From positions 806,001 through 870,000 of the forward strand of contig NZ_CP062008.1 in NCBI RefSeq assembly GCF_005670685.2: a DNA stretch of 64,000 nucleotides, in the 5' to 3' direction. The position numbers were made by a program, and so were the translations under genes. This document shows positions 17,144-25,962 of the stretch, one piece after another. Within the stretch, counting starts at the first letter, position 1, and the number at the start of each line of letters is the position of its first letter. The notes below the pieces were generated by a model. The model was not told where the DNA came from, searched no databases, and was given only the letters and a program-made list of their open reading frames with translations. This DNA comes from Mycolicibacterium mucogenicum DSM 44124 (lineage in GTDB: Bacteria > Actinomycetota > Actinomycetes > Mycobacteriales > Mycobacteriaceae).

Positions 17144-17917
17144 ATGGACGACGTCGTATTGGTTTCCGATCACGGGCCCACCCGTGTCATCACGCTGAAC
17201 CGGCCCGACCGGCGGAATGCGATCGACATCCCGCTGCGAGTGGCGCTGGCCGAGCATCTCGAAGATGCCATGGCCGACAACGACGTTCGGGTTGTCGTGC
17301 TGACCGGTGCGGGCGCGAGCTTCTGCGCCGGCGGAGACATCTCGACGATGTGCCGGATGGCCGAGGCCGAGAGTCGACCACGTGCCGAAGCCGCCGCGCG
17401 GGTGGTCCGAGCCATCTGGTCAGGTGGCACACCGGTCGTCGCGGCGGTGGAAGGCGCCGCGTTCGGCGCCGGCGTCTCGCTTGCGCTGGCTTGCGACCGG
17501 GTGGTCGCCGCCGAGGACGCGGTCTTCTCCACGGCGTTCACGGGCGTCGGCCTGGCCGGCGACATGGGCATCTTCGCATCACTGCCCGCCCGCGTCGGCC
17601 CGGCCAAGGCACGTCAGCTGATGTTGTTGCCGCAGAAGTTGTCCGGCGCAGAAGCGCTCGCCCTCGGCCTCGTCGACGCCGTCGTGTCACCGGGTTCGGC
17701 GCTGACAGCGGCGCTGGCCGACGCCGAGCGGATAGCGGAGCTCGCGCCCCTGGCGGTCGGCGAGATCAAGAGAGCGTTGACGCGCTGGCCCAGTTCACCG
17801 CAGGCGATGCTCGATCACGAGGTCGACCTGGCCGTCCGCCTGTTCGACACCGAGGACTTCGACGAAGGCGTCGCCGCCTTCCATGCCCGTCGACCGCCCC
17901 GTTTCCGGGGCTGCTGA
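17144..17917 (+). CDS. crotonase, PaaG-like residues
   Basis: A 257-residue crotonase. Conserved features are ITLNRPDRRNAID, SFCAGGDIS and the second oxyanion loop GAAFGAGVSLALACD. The first hydratase glutamate is replaced by serine, and the catalytic region GVGLAGDMGIFASLP again has the PaaG-type Asp. The ATG lies one base after the previous stop. Three consecutive crotonases with different active-site residues suggest successive steps rather than redundancy. Confidence 0.87.
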   Translation: MDDVVLVSDHGPTRVITLNRPDRRNAIDIPLRVALAEHLEDAMADNDVRVVVLTGAGASFCAGGDISTMCRMAEAESRPRAEAAARVVRAIWSGGTPVVAAVEGAAFGAGVSLALACDRVVAAEDAVFSTAFTGVGLAGDMGIFASLPARVGPAKARQLMLLPQKLSGAEALALGLVDAVVSPGSALTAALADAERIAELAPLAVGEIKRALTRWPSSPQAMLDHEVDLAVRLFDTEDFDEGVAAFHARRPPRFRGC

Positions 17918-17926
17918 GGAGATTCC

Positions 17927-19168
17927 ATGACCACCGCAGTTGACTACTCACGGCTGATCGAGCCGACCCGCGTGCACGGCTCGCTGTACACCGACCCCGC
18001 CATCTTCGCCGAAGAACTCGAGCGCATCTGGTACGGCGGCTGGGTGTTCGTCGGTCACGAGAGCGAGATCACGCAGCCGAATGACTACGTGCGCAAGCAG
18101 ATCGGCCCGCAGGACATCATCATGACCCGCAGCCGTGACGGCGACGTCCACCTGCTGGTCAACCGCTGCGCCCACCGCGGCAACCTGGTGTGCGACGACG
18201 CGAGCGGAAACTCCGGCTCGTTCCGTTGCCCGTATCACGGCTGGACGTACCGCAATGACGGCGAGCTGGTCGGCTACCCGTTCAAGAAGGGATACGGCGA
18301 CGGCAAGCTGGACCTGGGTCTCGGGCGCCTGCCGAAAGTCGACAGCTACCACGGTTTCGTGTTCGGCAGCTTCAATGCCGACGTGCCGCCGCTGCTCGAG
18401 CACCTCGGCGCCGCGGCAGGTGAGATGGACCGGCTGGCGCGCCTGTCACCCGAAGGCAAGGTGCGGCTCGACGCCGGCTGGCTCAAACACAAGACGCGAG
18501 CGAACTGGAAGCTGTTGGCGGAGAATGAGACCGACGGCTACCACCCGCAGTTCGTGCACGGTTCGATCTTCTCGGTGACGGGCAGCACCATCGGTCCGCT
18601 CTACAGCGACAAGTCCACCGCCGTCACCCGGGCACTCGGAAACGGGCACAGCGAGAACGACCTTCGGCCGGAATTCCGCAAGTTCGCCGAACCGATGCGG
18701 TGGTTCGGCACGACAGCCGAACGGGTGCCGGACTACGTGGCCAGAATGCGGGCGCTGCACGGCGAAGCGGCCGAGCAGATCCTCATCGAGGGCGGCCCAC
18801 ACGTGATGGTGTTCCCGAACCTCTTCATCGCCGAGATTCAGGTGTTCAACATTCAGCCGTTGTCCGCGGGCGAGTGCATCCAGTACTCAACTGCGGTGCA
18901 GTTGGACGGCGCCCCCGAGCTCAACAAGCGCATGCTCTCGCAATCCATCGGATCGGTCGGGCCGGCGGGCATGCTGCTCGCCGACGACACCGAGATGTAC
19001 GAGCGTAACCAGGCCGGCGTCGCGCAACTCCTGCCTGAATGGCTCGACATCCGGCGTGGCACTGGCCGAGAGTGCCAGGACGAGAGCGGATTCCGGATCG
19101 GTGGCGCGACGGATGAGACGGCCATGCGCGCCTTCTGGGCGCACTACAAGACGCTGATGGAGCCATGA
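17927..19168 (+). CDS. Rieske non-heme iron ring-hydroxylating oxygenase, alpha subunit
   Basis: A 413-residue oxygenase alpha subunit. The Rieske [2Fe-2S] centre is C81-x-H83 (CAHRGN) and C101-x2-H104 (CPYHGW). The mononuclear iron site is in ENETDGYHPQFVH, with H206 and H211. The style is that of benzoate/cumate-type dioxygenases rather than naphthalene dioxygenases. With the small subunit next door it should form an alpha3beta3 oxygenase that adds O2 to an aromatic or unsaturated ring. No ferredoxin or reductase gene is adjacent; the PDR-type reductase at 958-1935 is the only candidate in the window. Confidence 0.93.
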   Translation: MTTAVDYSRLIEPTRVHGSLYTDPAIFAEELERIWYGGWVFVGHESEITQPNDYVRKQIGPQDIIMTRSRDGDVHLLVNRCAHRGNLVCDDASGNSGSFRCPYHGWTYRNDGELVGYPFKKGYGDGKLDLGLGRLPKVDSYHGFVFGSFNADVPPLLEHLGAAAGEMDRLARLSPEGKVRLDAGWLKHKTRANWKLLAENETDGYHPQFVHGSIFSVTGSTIGPLYSDKSTAVTRALGNGHSENDLRPEFRKFAEPMRWFGTTAERVPDYVARMRALHGEAAEQILIEGGPHVMVFPNLFIAEIQVFNIQPLSAGECIQYSTAVQLDGAPELNKRMLSQSIGSVGPAGMLLADDTEMYERNQAGVAQLLPEWLDIRRGTGRECQDESGFRIGGATDETAMRAFWAHYKTLMEP

Positions 19169-19653
19169 TGACCACATCGACCGGAGTCGAGCTGCGCGAG
19201 CTCGAGCAGTTCATCTACCGCGAGGCGCGCTTCGCCGACGAGCACGACTACGACGCGTGGGAGGCGTTGTGGACCGACGACGCGCTGTACTGGGTACCCG
19301 CAGCCGGGTCGCTCGCCGATCCCGAGCACCACGTCTCGGTGATCTACGACAACCGCCGCCGCATCTCCACGCGGCTGCAGCAGTTGCGCACCGGTAAGCG
19401 CTACTCGCAGGCACCGGCGTCGAACCTGCGCCGCATCATCTCGAACGTCGAGATCCTGTCGATCGACGGCGACGAGTCCACTGCCGGCGCGAATTTCGTG
19501 CTCTACGAATCGAAGTCACGCGGTATCGAGACCTGGGCCGGCCGGGTCACCTATGTGCTGCGTCGCGTCGACGGCGAGTTGAAGCTGGCCCGCAAGACGG
19601 TGGTGCTGGTGAACTGTGCCGAGGCGCTGCCGACACTCGGGTTCCTCATCTGA
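19165..19653 (+). CDS. ring-hydroxylating oxygenase, beta subunit
   Basis: A 162-residue NTF2-fold small subunit with the typical beginning LEQFIYREARFADEHDYDAWEALWTDDALYWVPA and central block YDNRRRISTRLQQL. It has a structural role in the alpha3beta3 Rieske oxygenase. It overlaps the alpha gene by four bases (ATGA), and its own stop overlaps the next small gene. A second ATG at 19168 is also possible. Confidence 0.93.
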   Translation: MMTTSTGVELRELEQFIYREARFADEHDYDAWEALWTDDALYWVPAAGSLADPEHHVSVIYDNRRRISTRLQQLRTGKRYSQAPASNLRRIISNVEILSIDGDESTAGANFVLYESKSRGIETWAGRVTYVLRRVDGELKLARKTVVLVNCAEALPTLGFLI

Positions 19654-19859
19654 TGAACGATGTCGTCCACAACGAGTTCGCTCAGGTATCGGTGCGTGTC
19701 GATCACACCGGGAACAGTCCCCGGCTGGTGCTCACCGACCTGAAGACCGGGCGGGCGCGATTCCTCGACGCCCTCGAACTCGAGACCATCGTGTGGCTAC
19801 CGGACGGGCACATGCAGAAGCTGCTCGACCCGTCCGCCGACCGGTGGAAGGAAGGATGA
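19653..19859 (+). CDS. 68-residue conserved-looking protein of unknown function in the Rieske operon
   Basis: A small acidic protein that overlaps both neighbours (TGATG with the beta subunit, ATGA with the CoA transferase), so it is very likely translated. It shows an alternating hydrophobic N-terminal half (NEFAQVSVRVDHTGNSPRLVLTDLKTG) and a C-terminal segment LDALELETIVWLPDGHM. It has no cysteine, membrane segment or recognisable motif. It is too short for an enzyme; a possible role is as an accessory or assembly factor for the oxygenase. I do not recognise a characterised family with confidence. Confidence 0.75.
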   Translation: MNDVVHNEFAQVSVRVDHTGNSPRLVLTDLKTGRARFLDALELETIVWLPDGHMQKLLDPSADRWKEG

Positions 19860-21037
19860 TCGACCTCGGCGCACACATTCGGCCGGGCGACACCGTCGTG
19901 TGGGGCCAGGCGTGTGCGGAGCCCCTGACGCTCACCGAGGCACTGACAGCACAGCGTGAGACCCTCGGTGGGATCACGGCTTTCATGGGAATCCAATTCG
20001 CCGGCACGTCGAAGCCGGAACACGCCGATCACATCCGGTTCGTCAGCTATTGCGGCACCGGAGCCAATCGGGCCCTGGCACAGGCCGGCGTTCTCGACAT
20101 CTATCCGGGCCATTACTCGACACTGCCCTGGCTGGTGTCACATGGACCGCTGCGTGCGGACGTGGTGCTCGTGCAGGTCTCACCGCCGGATGTCGACGGC
20201 AACTACAGCCTGGGGCTGGCGCATGACTACCTCACGGCCGCAATCGATGTCGCGCGGGTGGTGATCGCCGAGGTGAACGACCAGGTGCCGTTCGTCGCCG
20301 GCTCGCGTTATCTGACCGCCGCTGACATCGACGTGTTGATCGAGACCTCGCGGCCACCGGTGGAGGCGCCCGCGGGCCGGGTCGACGCGACCACGACGCG
20401 TATTGCCGAACTGGCTGCCGGCCTGGTCGAGGACGGCGCGGCGCTGCAGTTGGGCATCGGCGCCATCCCTGAATTGCTGCTGGGCGAATTGAAAGACCGA
20501 ACCGGCCTGAGGTTTCATTCCGGGCAGCTCAGCGATGGAGCGACCGACCTCATCGAGATCGGAGCGGCCCGCGGTGGGGTCGCGGCGTTTCTCATCGGAA
20601 CCCGCCGCCTGTTCGACTTCGCGCATTGCAATCCAGTCATCGCGTTGCGCCCGGCGTCCTACACGCATGACGCGGATGTTCTTGCCGCACAGCAGAAGTT
20701 CGTGGCCGTCAACTCGGCGGTGGAGGTTGATGTGACCGGGCAGGTCAATGCAGAGGTCGCCGCGGGTACATACGTCGGGGCGGTGGGCGGTGCCGCGGAC
20801 TTCCTTCGCGCCGCCGCCAGATCGCCGGGTGGGTTGCCGATCGTCGCGCTGCCCGCGAACCGGATCGTCACGGCACTGTCCGGACCGGTCTCGACGGCAC
20901 GGGCCGACGCCGGAATCTTCGTCACCGAGTACGGCATCGCGGATCTGCGTGGACAGTCCCTGGCGGAGCGGCGCCGTCGCATGGTGGAGATCGCCCACCC
21001 CGACCATCGAGAAGCCCTGTCGGAAGGAACAATATGA
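19856..21037 (+). CDS. CoA transferase/acetyl-CoA hydrolase family protein
   Basis: A 393-residue protein of the acetyl-CoA hydrolase/4-hydroxybutyrate CoA-transferase family. The N-terminal half has GDTVVWGQACAEPLTLTEAL, the middle has LQLGIGAIPE followed by FHSGQLSDG, and the C-terminal domain has VVTEYG-like VTEYGIADLRGQSLAERRRRMVEIAHPDHRE. These enzymes move CoA between acids through a glutamyl-CoA intermediate. It may recycle CoA onto the growth substrate or a product. It starts four bases inside the 68-residue gene and ends overlapping the thiolase. Confidence 0.88.
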   Translation: MIDLGAHIRPGDTVVWGQACAEPLTLTEALTAQRETLGGITAFMGIQFAGTSKPEHADHIRFVSYCGTGANRALAQAGVLDIYPGHYSTLPWLVSHGPLRADVVLVQVSPPDVDGNYSLGLAHDYLTAAIDVARVVIAEVNDQVPFVAGSRYLTAADIDVLIETSRPPVEAPAGRVDATTTRIAELAAGLVEDGAALQLGIGAIPELLLGELKDRTGLRFHSGQLSDGATDLIEIGAARGGVAAFLIGTRRLFDFAHCNPVIALRPASYTHDADVLAAQQKFVAVNSAVEVDVTGQVNAEVAAGTYVGAVGGAADFLRAAARSPGGLPIVALPANRIVTALSGPVSTARADAGIFVTEYGIADLRGQSLAERRRRMVEIAHPDHREALSEGTI

Positions 21038-22230
21038 GACGCGCGGCCATTGTGAGCCCACTGCGCACCCCGGTCGGCACTTTCGGCGGTGCACTTCGTT
21101 CGGTGCCCGCCGAGCGGTTGGCGTCCACGATTCTCAAAGCCGTCGTGGACGCGTCGGGTGTCGATCCGGCGCGGATCGACGATGTGGCCATGGCCCAGTC
21201 GTACGCCAACTCCGAGGCGCCCTGTATCGGGCGGTGGGCGGCCCTGGATGCCGGTTTGCCGGTGGAACTCCCCGGATTTCAGACCGATCGCCGCTGCGGC
21301 GGCGGATTACAGGCGGTGGTGACGGCGGCAATGATGGTCCAGACCGGGGCCGCCGACGTCGTCCTGGCCGGCGGCGTCGAGAGCATGAGCAACATCGAGT
21401 ACTACACCCAATCGACCCGGTGGGGTTCGCGGTCGGGCAATGCCACGCTGTACGACCGGCTGGATCGCGGACGGGAACGCTCGCAGCCGCAGTGGCGGTT
21501 CGGAGCGATCAGCGGAATGATCGAAACCGCCGAGAACCTCGCGACCGAGTACGGCATCACCCGTGCCGCAGCCGACGAGTTCGCGGCACGCAGCCATCAA
21601 CGTGCCGCAGCCGCATGGGAATCCGCACGGTTCGCCGACGAGGTGGTTTCGGTCGAGGTGCCGCAGCGTAAGGGCGACCCGATCATCTTCGCGAAAGACG
21701 AAGGCGTCCGGCCTGACTCAACCGCGGACTCTCTTGCGAACCTTCGCGTGATCACGCCCGGCGGCACCGTGACCGCCGGGAACTCCAGCCAGCAGAACGA
21801 CGCGGCCGCGGCGTGTCTGGTGGTCGCCGAGGACCGGCTCGACGAGCTGGGTCTCGAACCGATCGGCTTTCTGCACAGCTGGGCCGCGGCGGGCTGCGAA
21901 CCACGGGTGATGGGTATCGGCCCGGTACCGGCGGTGGCGAAACTCTTCGCCCGCACCGGGCTGTCTTTCGACGACATGGATCTGGTCGAGCTGAACGAAG
22001 CGTTCGCGGTCCAGGCGCTGGCCGTGCTGAAAGGCTGGGGATTCGACGACATCGAGCGGCTCAACGTCAATGGCTCCGGCATCTCACTCGGACACCCGAT
22101 CGGTGCCACCGGTGTCCGGATCCTGACGACGATGTCACACGAGCTGCGCCGCCGCGGTGGCAAGTACGCGCTGGAGGCGATGTGCATCGGTGGCGGACAG
22201 GGTATGGCGGCGATCGTCGAGGCACCATGA
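21034..22230 (+). CDS. thiolase (acetyl-CoA acyltransferase)
   Basis: A 398-residue thiolase with all catalytic elements: nucleophile Cys in TDRRCGGGLQAV (near residue 88), NEAFAVQAL, the His in GHPIGATG, and the C-terminal Cys in CIGGGQGMA. It should cleave a 3-ketoacyl-CoA with free CoA, releasing acetyl- or propionyl-CoA. The ATG overlaps the CoA-transferase stop, and its end overlaps the HMGCS-like/DUF35 gene. Confidence 0.93.
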   Translation: MRRAAIVSPLRTPVGTFGGALRSVPAERLASTILKAVVDASGVDPARIDDVAMAQSYANSEAPCIGRWAALDAGLPVELPGFQTDRRCGGGLQAVVTAAMMVQTGAADVVLAGGVESMSNIEYYTQSTRWGSRSGNATLYDRLDRGRERSQPQWRFGAISGMIETAENLATEYGITRAAADEFAARSHQRAAAAWESARFADEVVSVEVPQRKGDPIIFAKDEGVRPDSTADSLANLRVITPGGTVTAGNSSQQNDAAAACLVVAEDRLDELGLEPIGFLHSWAAAGCEPRVMGIGPVPAVAKLFARTGLSFDDMDLVELNEAFAVQALAVLKGWGFDDIERLNVNGSGISLGHPIGATGVRILTTMSHELRRRGGKYALEAMCIGGGQGMAAIVEAP

Positions 22231-23501
22231 TCGGGATCGTCTCGTACGCAACGTATCTGCCGTCGCACCGGTTGCGAGGCAGTCGCGTCGTCGCGTCGTT
22301 CGATGAGGACAGCACGACACTGGGCGTCGCTGCGGCGCAAGCCGCCCTCGGCGACAAACCGGTGGATGCCCTGTATTTCGCGTCCACCACACCTGCGTAT
22401 GCGGACAAGGCGAACGCCACTGCCATCCATGCCGCGCTCGGCCTGCCGGTAGATACATTCGCGGTCGACCTGATGGGTTCGGCACGCAGCGCCGTCGCGG
22501 CACTCCGGTCGGCGTCGACGTCATGCGGTATGGCGGTGCTGGCCGACGTCCGGGTCGGGCGGGCCGGATCGTCCGACGAGAGAGACGGCGCCGACGCCGC
22601 CGCCGCCTTCCTGTTCGGCGATGGTGACACGATCGCCAACATCATCGGGTACGCCTGTGCCACCACGGAATTCCTCGATCGCTGGCGGTCGCCCGGTGGG
22701 GTCAGCGCGCAATGGGAGGAGCGGTTCGGCTTCGAGCAATATCTGCCGCTCATCGAATCGGTGCGTGCCCAGGTCGGTATCGACGACCCCGATCATGTGG
22801 TGGTGGTGTCGCCGAACACGGCGGTGCGCAAGTGGGCCGCTCGGACGTTCACGACATCGCCGGTCGGCCATGCGGGCGCGGCCGATCTGGGTATCGCACT
22901 GGCGCACGTCCTGGACACCGCGCAGCCCGGCGAGACCATCCTGCTCATCTCGGCGGCAGACGGTGTCGATGCCATCGCCTTACGCGTCACCGCGCAGGTC
23001 CGGCGGCAACCGGTTTCCGTGGTGGAGCAGCTGGCCGCCGGTGTCGATGCCGATTACCTGACGTACCTCAGCTGGCGGGGGCTGATCGAGCAGGAGCCGC
23101 CCCGGCGGCCGGAGCCCGACCGCGTTGCGGCACCACCCGCGGCCCGTGATCGGGACTGGAAATTCGGCTTCACCGCAAGCTGTTGCGCGGCCTGCTCGTT
23201 CGTGCACCTGCCGCCGGTGCGGGCCTGCAAGAACTGCGGTGCTGTCGACCAGATGACGTCGCAACCGCTGCGTGGGGCGGGGACGGTTGCGACCTTCACG
23301 GTAGACCGGCTGGCGTACTCGCCCGCGCCGCCTGTGGTCGGCGCGGTCGTCGACTTCGACGGCGGCGGGCGCTACACCCTTGAGCTCGCCGACGGCGACG
23401 CCGACCGCATCGCTGTCGGTTCCCGCGTCGGACTGACGTTCCGCCGGCTGCACAGCGCAGGTGGAGTCCACAACTACTTCTGGAAGGCGAAACTCCTGTG
23501 A
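22227..23501 (+). CDS. fusion: HMG-CoA-synthase-like thiolase fold + zinc ribbon/OB-fold (DUF35)
   Basis: A 424-residue two-part protein. The first 300 or so residues resemble the HMG-CoA synthase/KAS III fold (GIVSYATYLPSHRL, DGADAAAAFLFGDGD, GHAGAADLGIAL). The C-terminal 120 residues are a DUF35 unit: zinc ribbon CCAAC...CKNC followed by an OB fold. At the usual nucleophile position the sequence is DLMGSARSAVAAL, with no cysteine, so condensation activity is doubtful. In steroid side-chain retro-aldolases, DUF35 proteins bind CoA and pair with Ltp/SCP-x thiolase-like partners. The next gene is such a partner and overlaps by four bases. Confidence 0.85.
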   Translation: MIGIVSYATYLPSHRLRGSRVVASFDEDSTTLGVAAAQAALGDKPVDALYFASTTPAYADKANATAIHAALGLPVDTFAVDLMGSARSAVAALRSASTSCGMAVLADVRVGRAGSSDERDGADAAAAFLFGDGDTIANIIGYACATTEFLDRWRSPGGVSAQWEERFGFEQYLPLIESVRAQVGIDDPDHVVVVSPNTAVRKWAARTFTTSPVGHAGAADLGIALAHVLDTAQPGETILLISAADGVDAIALRVTAQVRRQPVSVVEQLAAGVDADYLTYLSWRGLIEQEPPRRPEPDRVAAPPAARDRDWKFGFTASCCAACSFVHLPPVRACKNCGAVDQMTSQPLRGAGTVATFTVDRLAYSPAPPVVGAVVDFDGGGRYTLELADGDADRIAVGSRVGLTFRRLHSAGGVHNYFWKAKLL

Positions 23502-24691
23502 GTAGTGGCGGCATCCGCGACAAGGTCGCGGTGGTGGGCATGGGCTGCACGCGATTCGGTGAACGGTTCGGCGCTTCGGCCGAGGACCTGATCATCGAAG
23601 CGATCGACGAATGCTTCACTGCCAACCCCAGACTCGACCGGACCGGTGTCGGCGCGTACTGGCTGGGCACGCTCGCCACCGGTCAGAGCGGACTGACTCT
23701 CAGCAAGGCGCTCGCCCTGGACTACACGCCGGTGACCCGGGTCGAAAACTATTGCGCCAGCGGCTCCGAGTCCTTCCGCAACGCCTGCTTCGCGGTCGCG
23801 TCCGGCGCCTACGACATGGTCGTGGCCGTCGGTGTCGAGAAACTGAAAGACTCGGGATACTCAGGGCTGCTGCGCGGTGACCCGCCGAGTGACGGCACCG
23901 CCTCGGAGCTCTCGTTCACCGCCCCGGCGGCATTCTCGCTGCTGGATCCGGCCTACTGCGCCCGCTACGGCGTCGACCCCGCCGCGATGCGCGATGCGAT
24001 GACACACGTGGCCTGGAAGAACCATCGCAACGGGGCACGAAATCCCAAGGCACAGTTCCGTTCGGAGGTCTCCAAAGAGAAGATCACACACGCGCCCACC
24101 GTCGCCGGCCGGCTCGGCGTATTCGACTGCTCGGGTGTGTCGGACGGCGCGGCCTGCGCGGTCATCGTTCCCGCCGAGCGCGCGGCCGACTACACCGACC
24201 GGCCGATGTACGTGAAAGGTATTGCGCTGGCGGCAGGTTCCGGAAGGGGAGCCGCCGATCCCGGCTACGACTTCACCACCTTCCCCGAAGTCGTCCGCTC
24301 CGCACACGACGCCTATGCGCAGGCGGGGATCGAAAACCCGAGCGCCGACATCTCCTTCGCCGAGGTGCACGACTGCTTCACCCCCACGGAGTTGGTGCTC
24401 ATGGAGGACCTGGGGTTCGTCGACCGGGGCGACGCCTGGCGGGCAAGCCTGGCTGGTGAGTTCGACGCGGACGGCCGGCTACCGGTCAATGTCGACGGTG
24501 GCCTCAAGTCGTTCGGCCATCCGGTCGGGGCCAGTGGGCTGCGCATGCTCTACGAATGCTGGCTGCAGTTCTGCGGTGAAGCCGGCGACCGGCAACTCGC
24601 GGATCCGCGAACGGCGTTGACACACAATCTCGGTGGCCGCCCGGGCGCCTGTGTATCGCTGGTCACGGTAGTCGGTAACGAGCTCGGCTGA
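23498..24691 (+). CDS. SCP-x/lipid-transfer-type thiolase (Ltp-like)
   Basis: A 397-residue member of the SCP2-thiolase group. It has KVAVVGMGCTRFGER at the start, the Cys in NYCASGSES, HDCFTPTELVLMEDLG, GHPVGASGLRM and the C-terminal NLGGRPGACVSL. Family members are either true thiolases or, with a DUF35 partner, retro-aldolases such as Ltp2. Adjacency to the DUF35 fusion and a GTGA overlap argue for a complex. It is the last gene of the operon that begins with maoC. Confidence 0.92.
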   Translation: MSSGGIRDKVAVVGMGCTRFGERFGASAEDLIIEAIDECFTANPRLDRTGVGAYWLGTLATGQSGLTLSKALALDYTPVTRVENYCASGSESFRNACFAVASGAYDMVVAVGVEKLKDSGYSGLLRGDPPSDGTASELSFTAPAAFSLLDPAYCARYGVDPAAMRDAMTHVAWKNHRNGARNPKAQFRSEVSKEKITHAPTVAGRLGVFDCSGVSDGAACAVIVPAERAADYTDRPMYVKGIALAAGSGRGAADPGYDFTTFPEVVRSAHDAYAQAGIENPSADISFAEVHDCFTPTELVLMEDLGFVDRGDAWRASLAGEFDADGRLPVNVDGGLKSFGHPVGASGLRMLYECWLQFCGEAGDRQLADPRTALTHNLGGRPGACVSLVTVVGNELG

Positions 24692-24733
24692 CGCCGGGAG
24701 CACGGCAGCTCCGTTGACCGCCCTGTCCCATTA

Positions 24734-24752
24734 TTTTATTATAGATTCAAAA
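24734..24752. promoter_or_regulatory. operator-like AT-rich site 5 (upstream of acyl-CoA dehydrogenase)
   Basis: Minus-strand reading TTTTGAATCTATAATAAAA; 14 of 17 core positions match the MaoC-upstream site. It lies in the 95-bp gap before the acyl-CoA dehydrogenase/CrtI-like operon, again as a sharp AT-rich block in GC-rich DNA. Confidence 0.55.
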
Positions 24753-24786
24753 TTGCTACGAAGTAGCTCGACGAAATGTGGATCAG

Positions 24787-25953
24787 ATGACTCTCACCAG
24801 CCTGGTTGCTGATACTGCCGACCACGCGATGTTGCGCGACACGGTCGCCAAGATTGCCGACAAATACGGGGCGGACTACTTCCTGGAACGGTCGCGGGCC
24901 GGCGCGAAAGTCGACGAACTCTGGGCCGACCTCGGTGCCGCCGGGTTGCTCGGGGTGCACCTGCCGGAAGAATACGGTGGTGGCGGCGCAGGCATGTCCG
25001 AGCTCGCCATCGTCATCGAAGAACTTGCCGCCCATGGAATTCCGCTGCTCCTGACGGTCATCTCACCGGCGATCTGCGGTTCGATTCTCGACGCCCACGG
25101 CTCACCCGAGATGAAGCAGGAATGGCTCCCCGGCATCGCCGACGGCTCGCGGAAGATGGCGTTCGCACTCACCGAACCGGATTCGGGGTCCAACAGTCAC
25201 CAGGTCAAGACCACGGCTCGCCGGGACGGCGACGGCTGGGTGGTGTCCGGCGGCAAGTACTTCATCTCCGCCGCCGATGAGGCACAGGCGCTGCTGGTGG
25301 TGGCCCGGGACGGCACCGCCGCGGACAACGGGCGGAACCCGCTCTCGCTCTTCGTGGTACCGACTGATGCTCCGGGCGTCACGCTGCAGTTGCTCGAGAC
25401 GACCGTGACCTCGCCGGATCACCAGTTCACGGTGTTCTTCGACGACGTGCGGGTCGGACCGGAAGGGCTGATCGGCACCGCCGGCAACGGGCTGCGGCAA
25501 GTGTTCGCCGGGCTCAATCCGGAGCGGATTCTGGCGTCCGCGCTGAGCGGCGGGATCGGCCGCTACGCGGTCGACAAGGCGGTCGCCTACGCGAAGGACC
25601 GCGCGGTGTGGTCGGTGCCGATCGGTGCGCACCAGGGTATTTCGCACCCCATCGCCGATTGCCACATCCAGGTCGAGCTGGCGCGGCTCGCCACGCAGCG
25701 CGCCGCTCAGATCTTCGACGAGGGCGGCAACGCCGCCGCCGCGGCGAACATTGCCAAGTATGCGGCGGCCGAGGCCTCGCTGAAGGCGCTCGACCAGGCC
25801 ATCCAAACCCATGGCGGCAATGGACTTTCCAAGGAGTACGGGCTGGCCGAGCTGTGGTTCGTGGCCCGTCTCATGCGCACCGCACCCGTGAGTCGCGAGA
25901 TGGTGCTGAATTTCGTCGCCCAAACCATGCTCGAGCTGCCGGCTTCGTACTGA
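24787..25953 (+). CDS. acyl-CoA dehydrogenase
   Basis: A 388-residue flavoprotein of the acyl-CoA dehydrogenase family. It has the FAD/substrate motif FALTEPDSGSNSHQVKTTA, then GWVVSGGKYFIS, and a helical C-terminal domain with AVAYAKDRAVWSVPIGAHQGISHPIAD. The C-terminus (GLAELWFVARLMRTAPVSREMVLNF) departs from the usual IYEGT pattern, so the catalytic base is not obvious. ATG at 24787 is taken as start; GTG at 24778 is in frame and neither has a strong ribosome site. It is followed nine bases later by the CrtI-like gene. Confidence 0.9.
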   Translation: MTLTSLVADTADHAMLRDTVAKIADKYGADYFLERSRAGAKVDELWADLGAAGLLGVHLPEEYGGGGAGMSELAIVIEELAAHGIPLLLTVISPAICGSILDAHGSPEMKQEWLPGIADGSRKMAFALTEPDSGSNSHQVKTTARRDGDGWVVSGGKYFISAADEAQALLVVARDGTAADNGRNPLSLFVVPTDAPGVTLQLLETTVTSPDHQFTVFFDDVRVGPEGLIGTAGNGLRQVFAGLNPERILASALSGGIGRYAVDKAVAYAKDRAVWSVPIGAHQGISHPIADCHIQVELARLATQRAAQIFDEGGNAAAAANIAKYAAAEASLKALDQAIQTHGGNGLSKEYGLAELWFVARLMRTAPVSREMVLNFVAQTMLELPASY

Positions 25954-25962
25954 GGAGAATCC

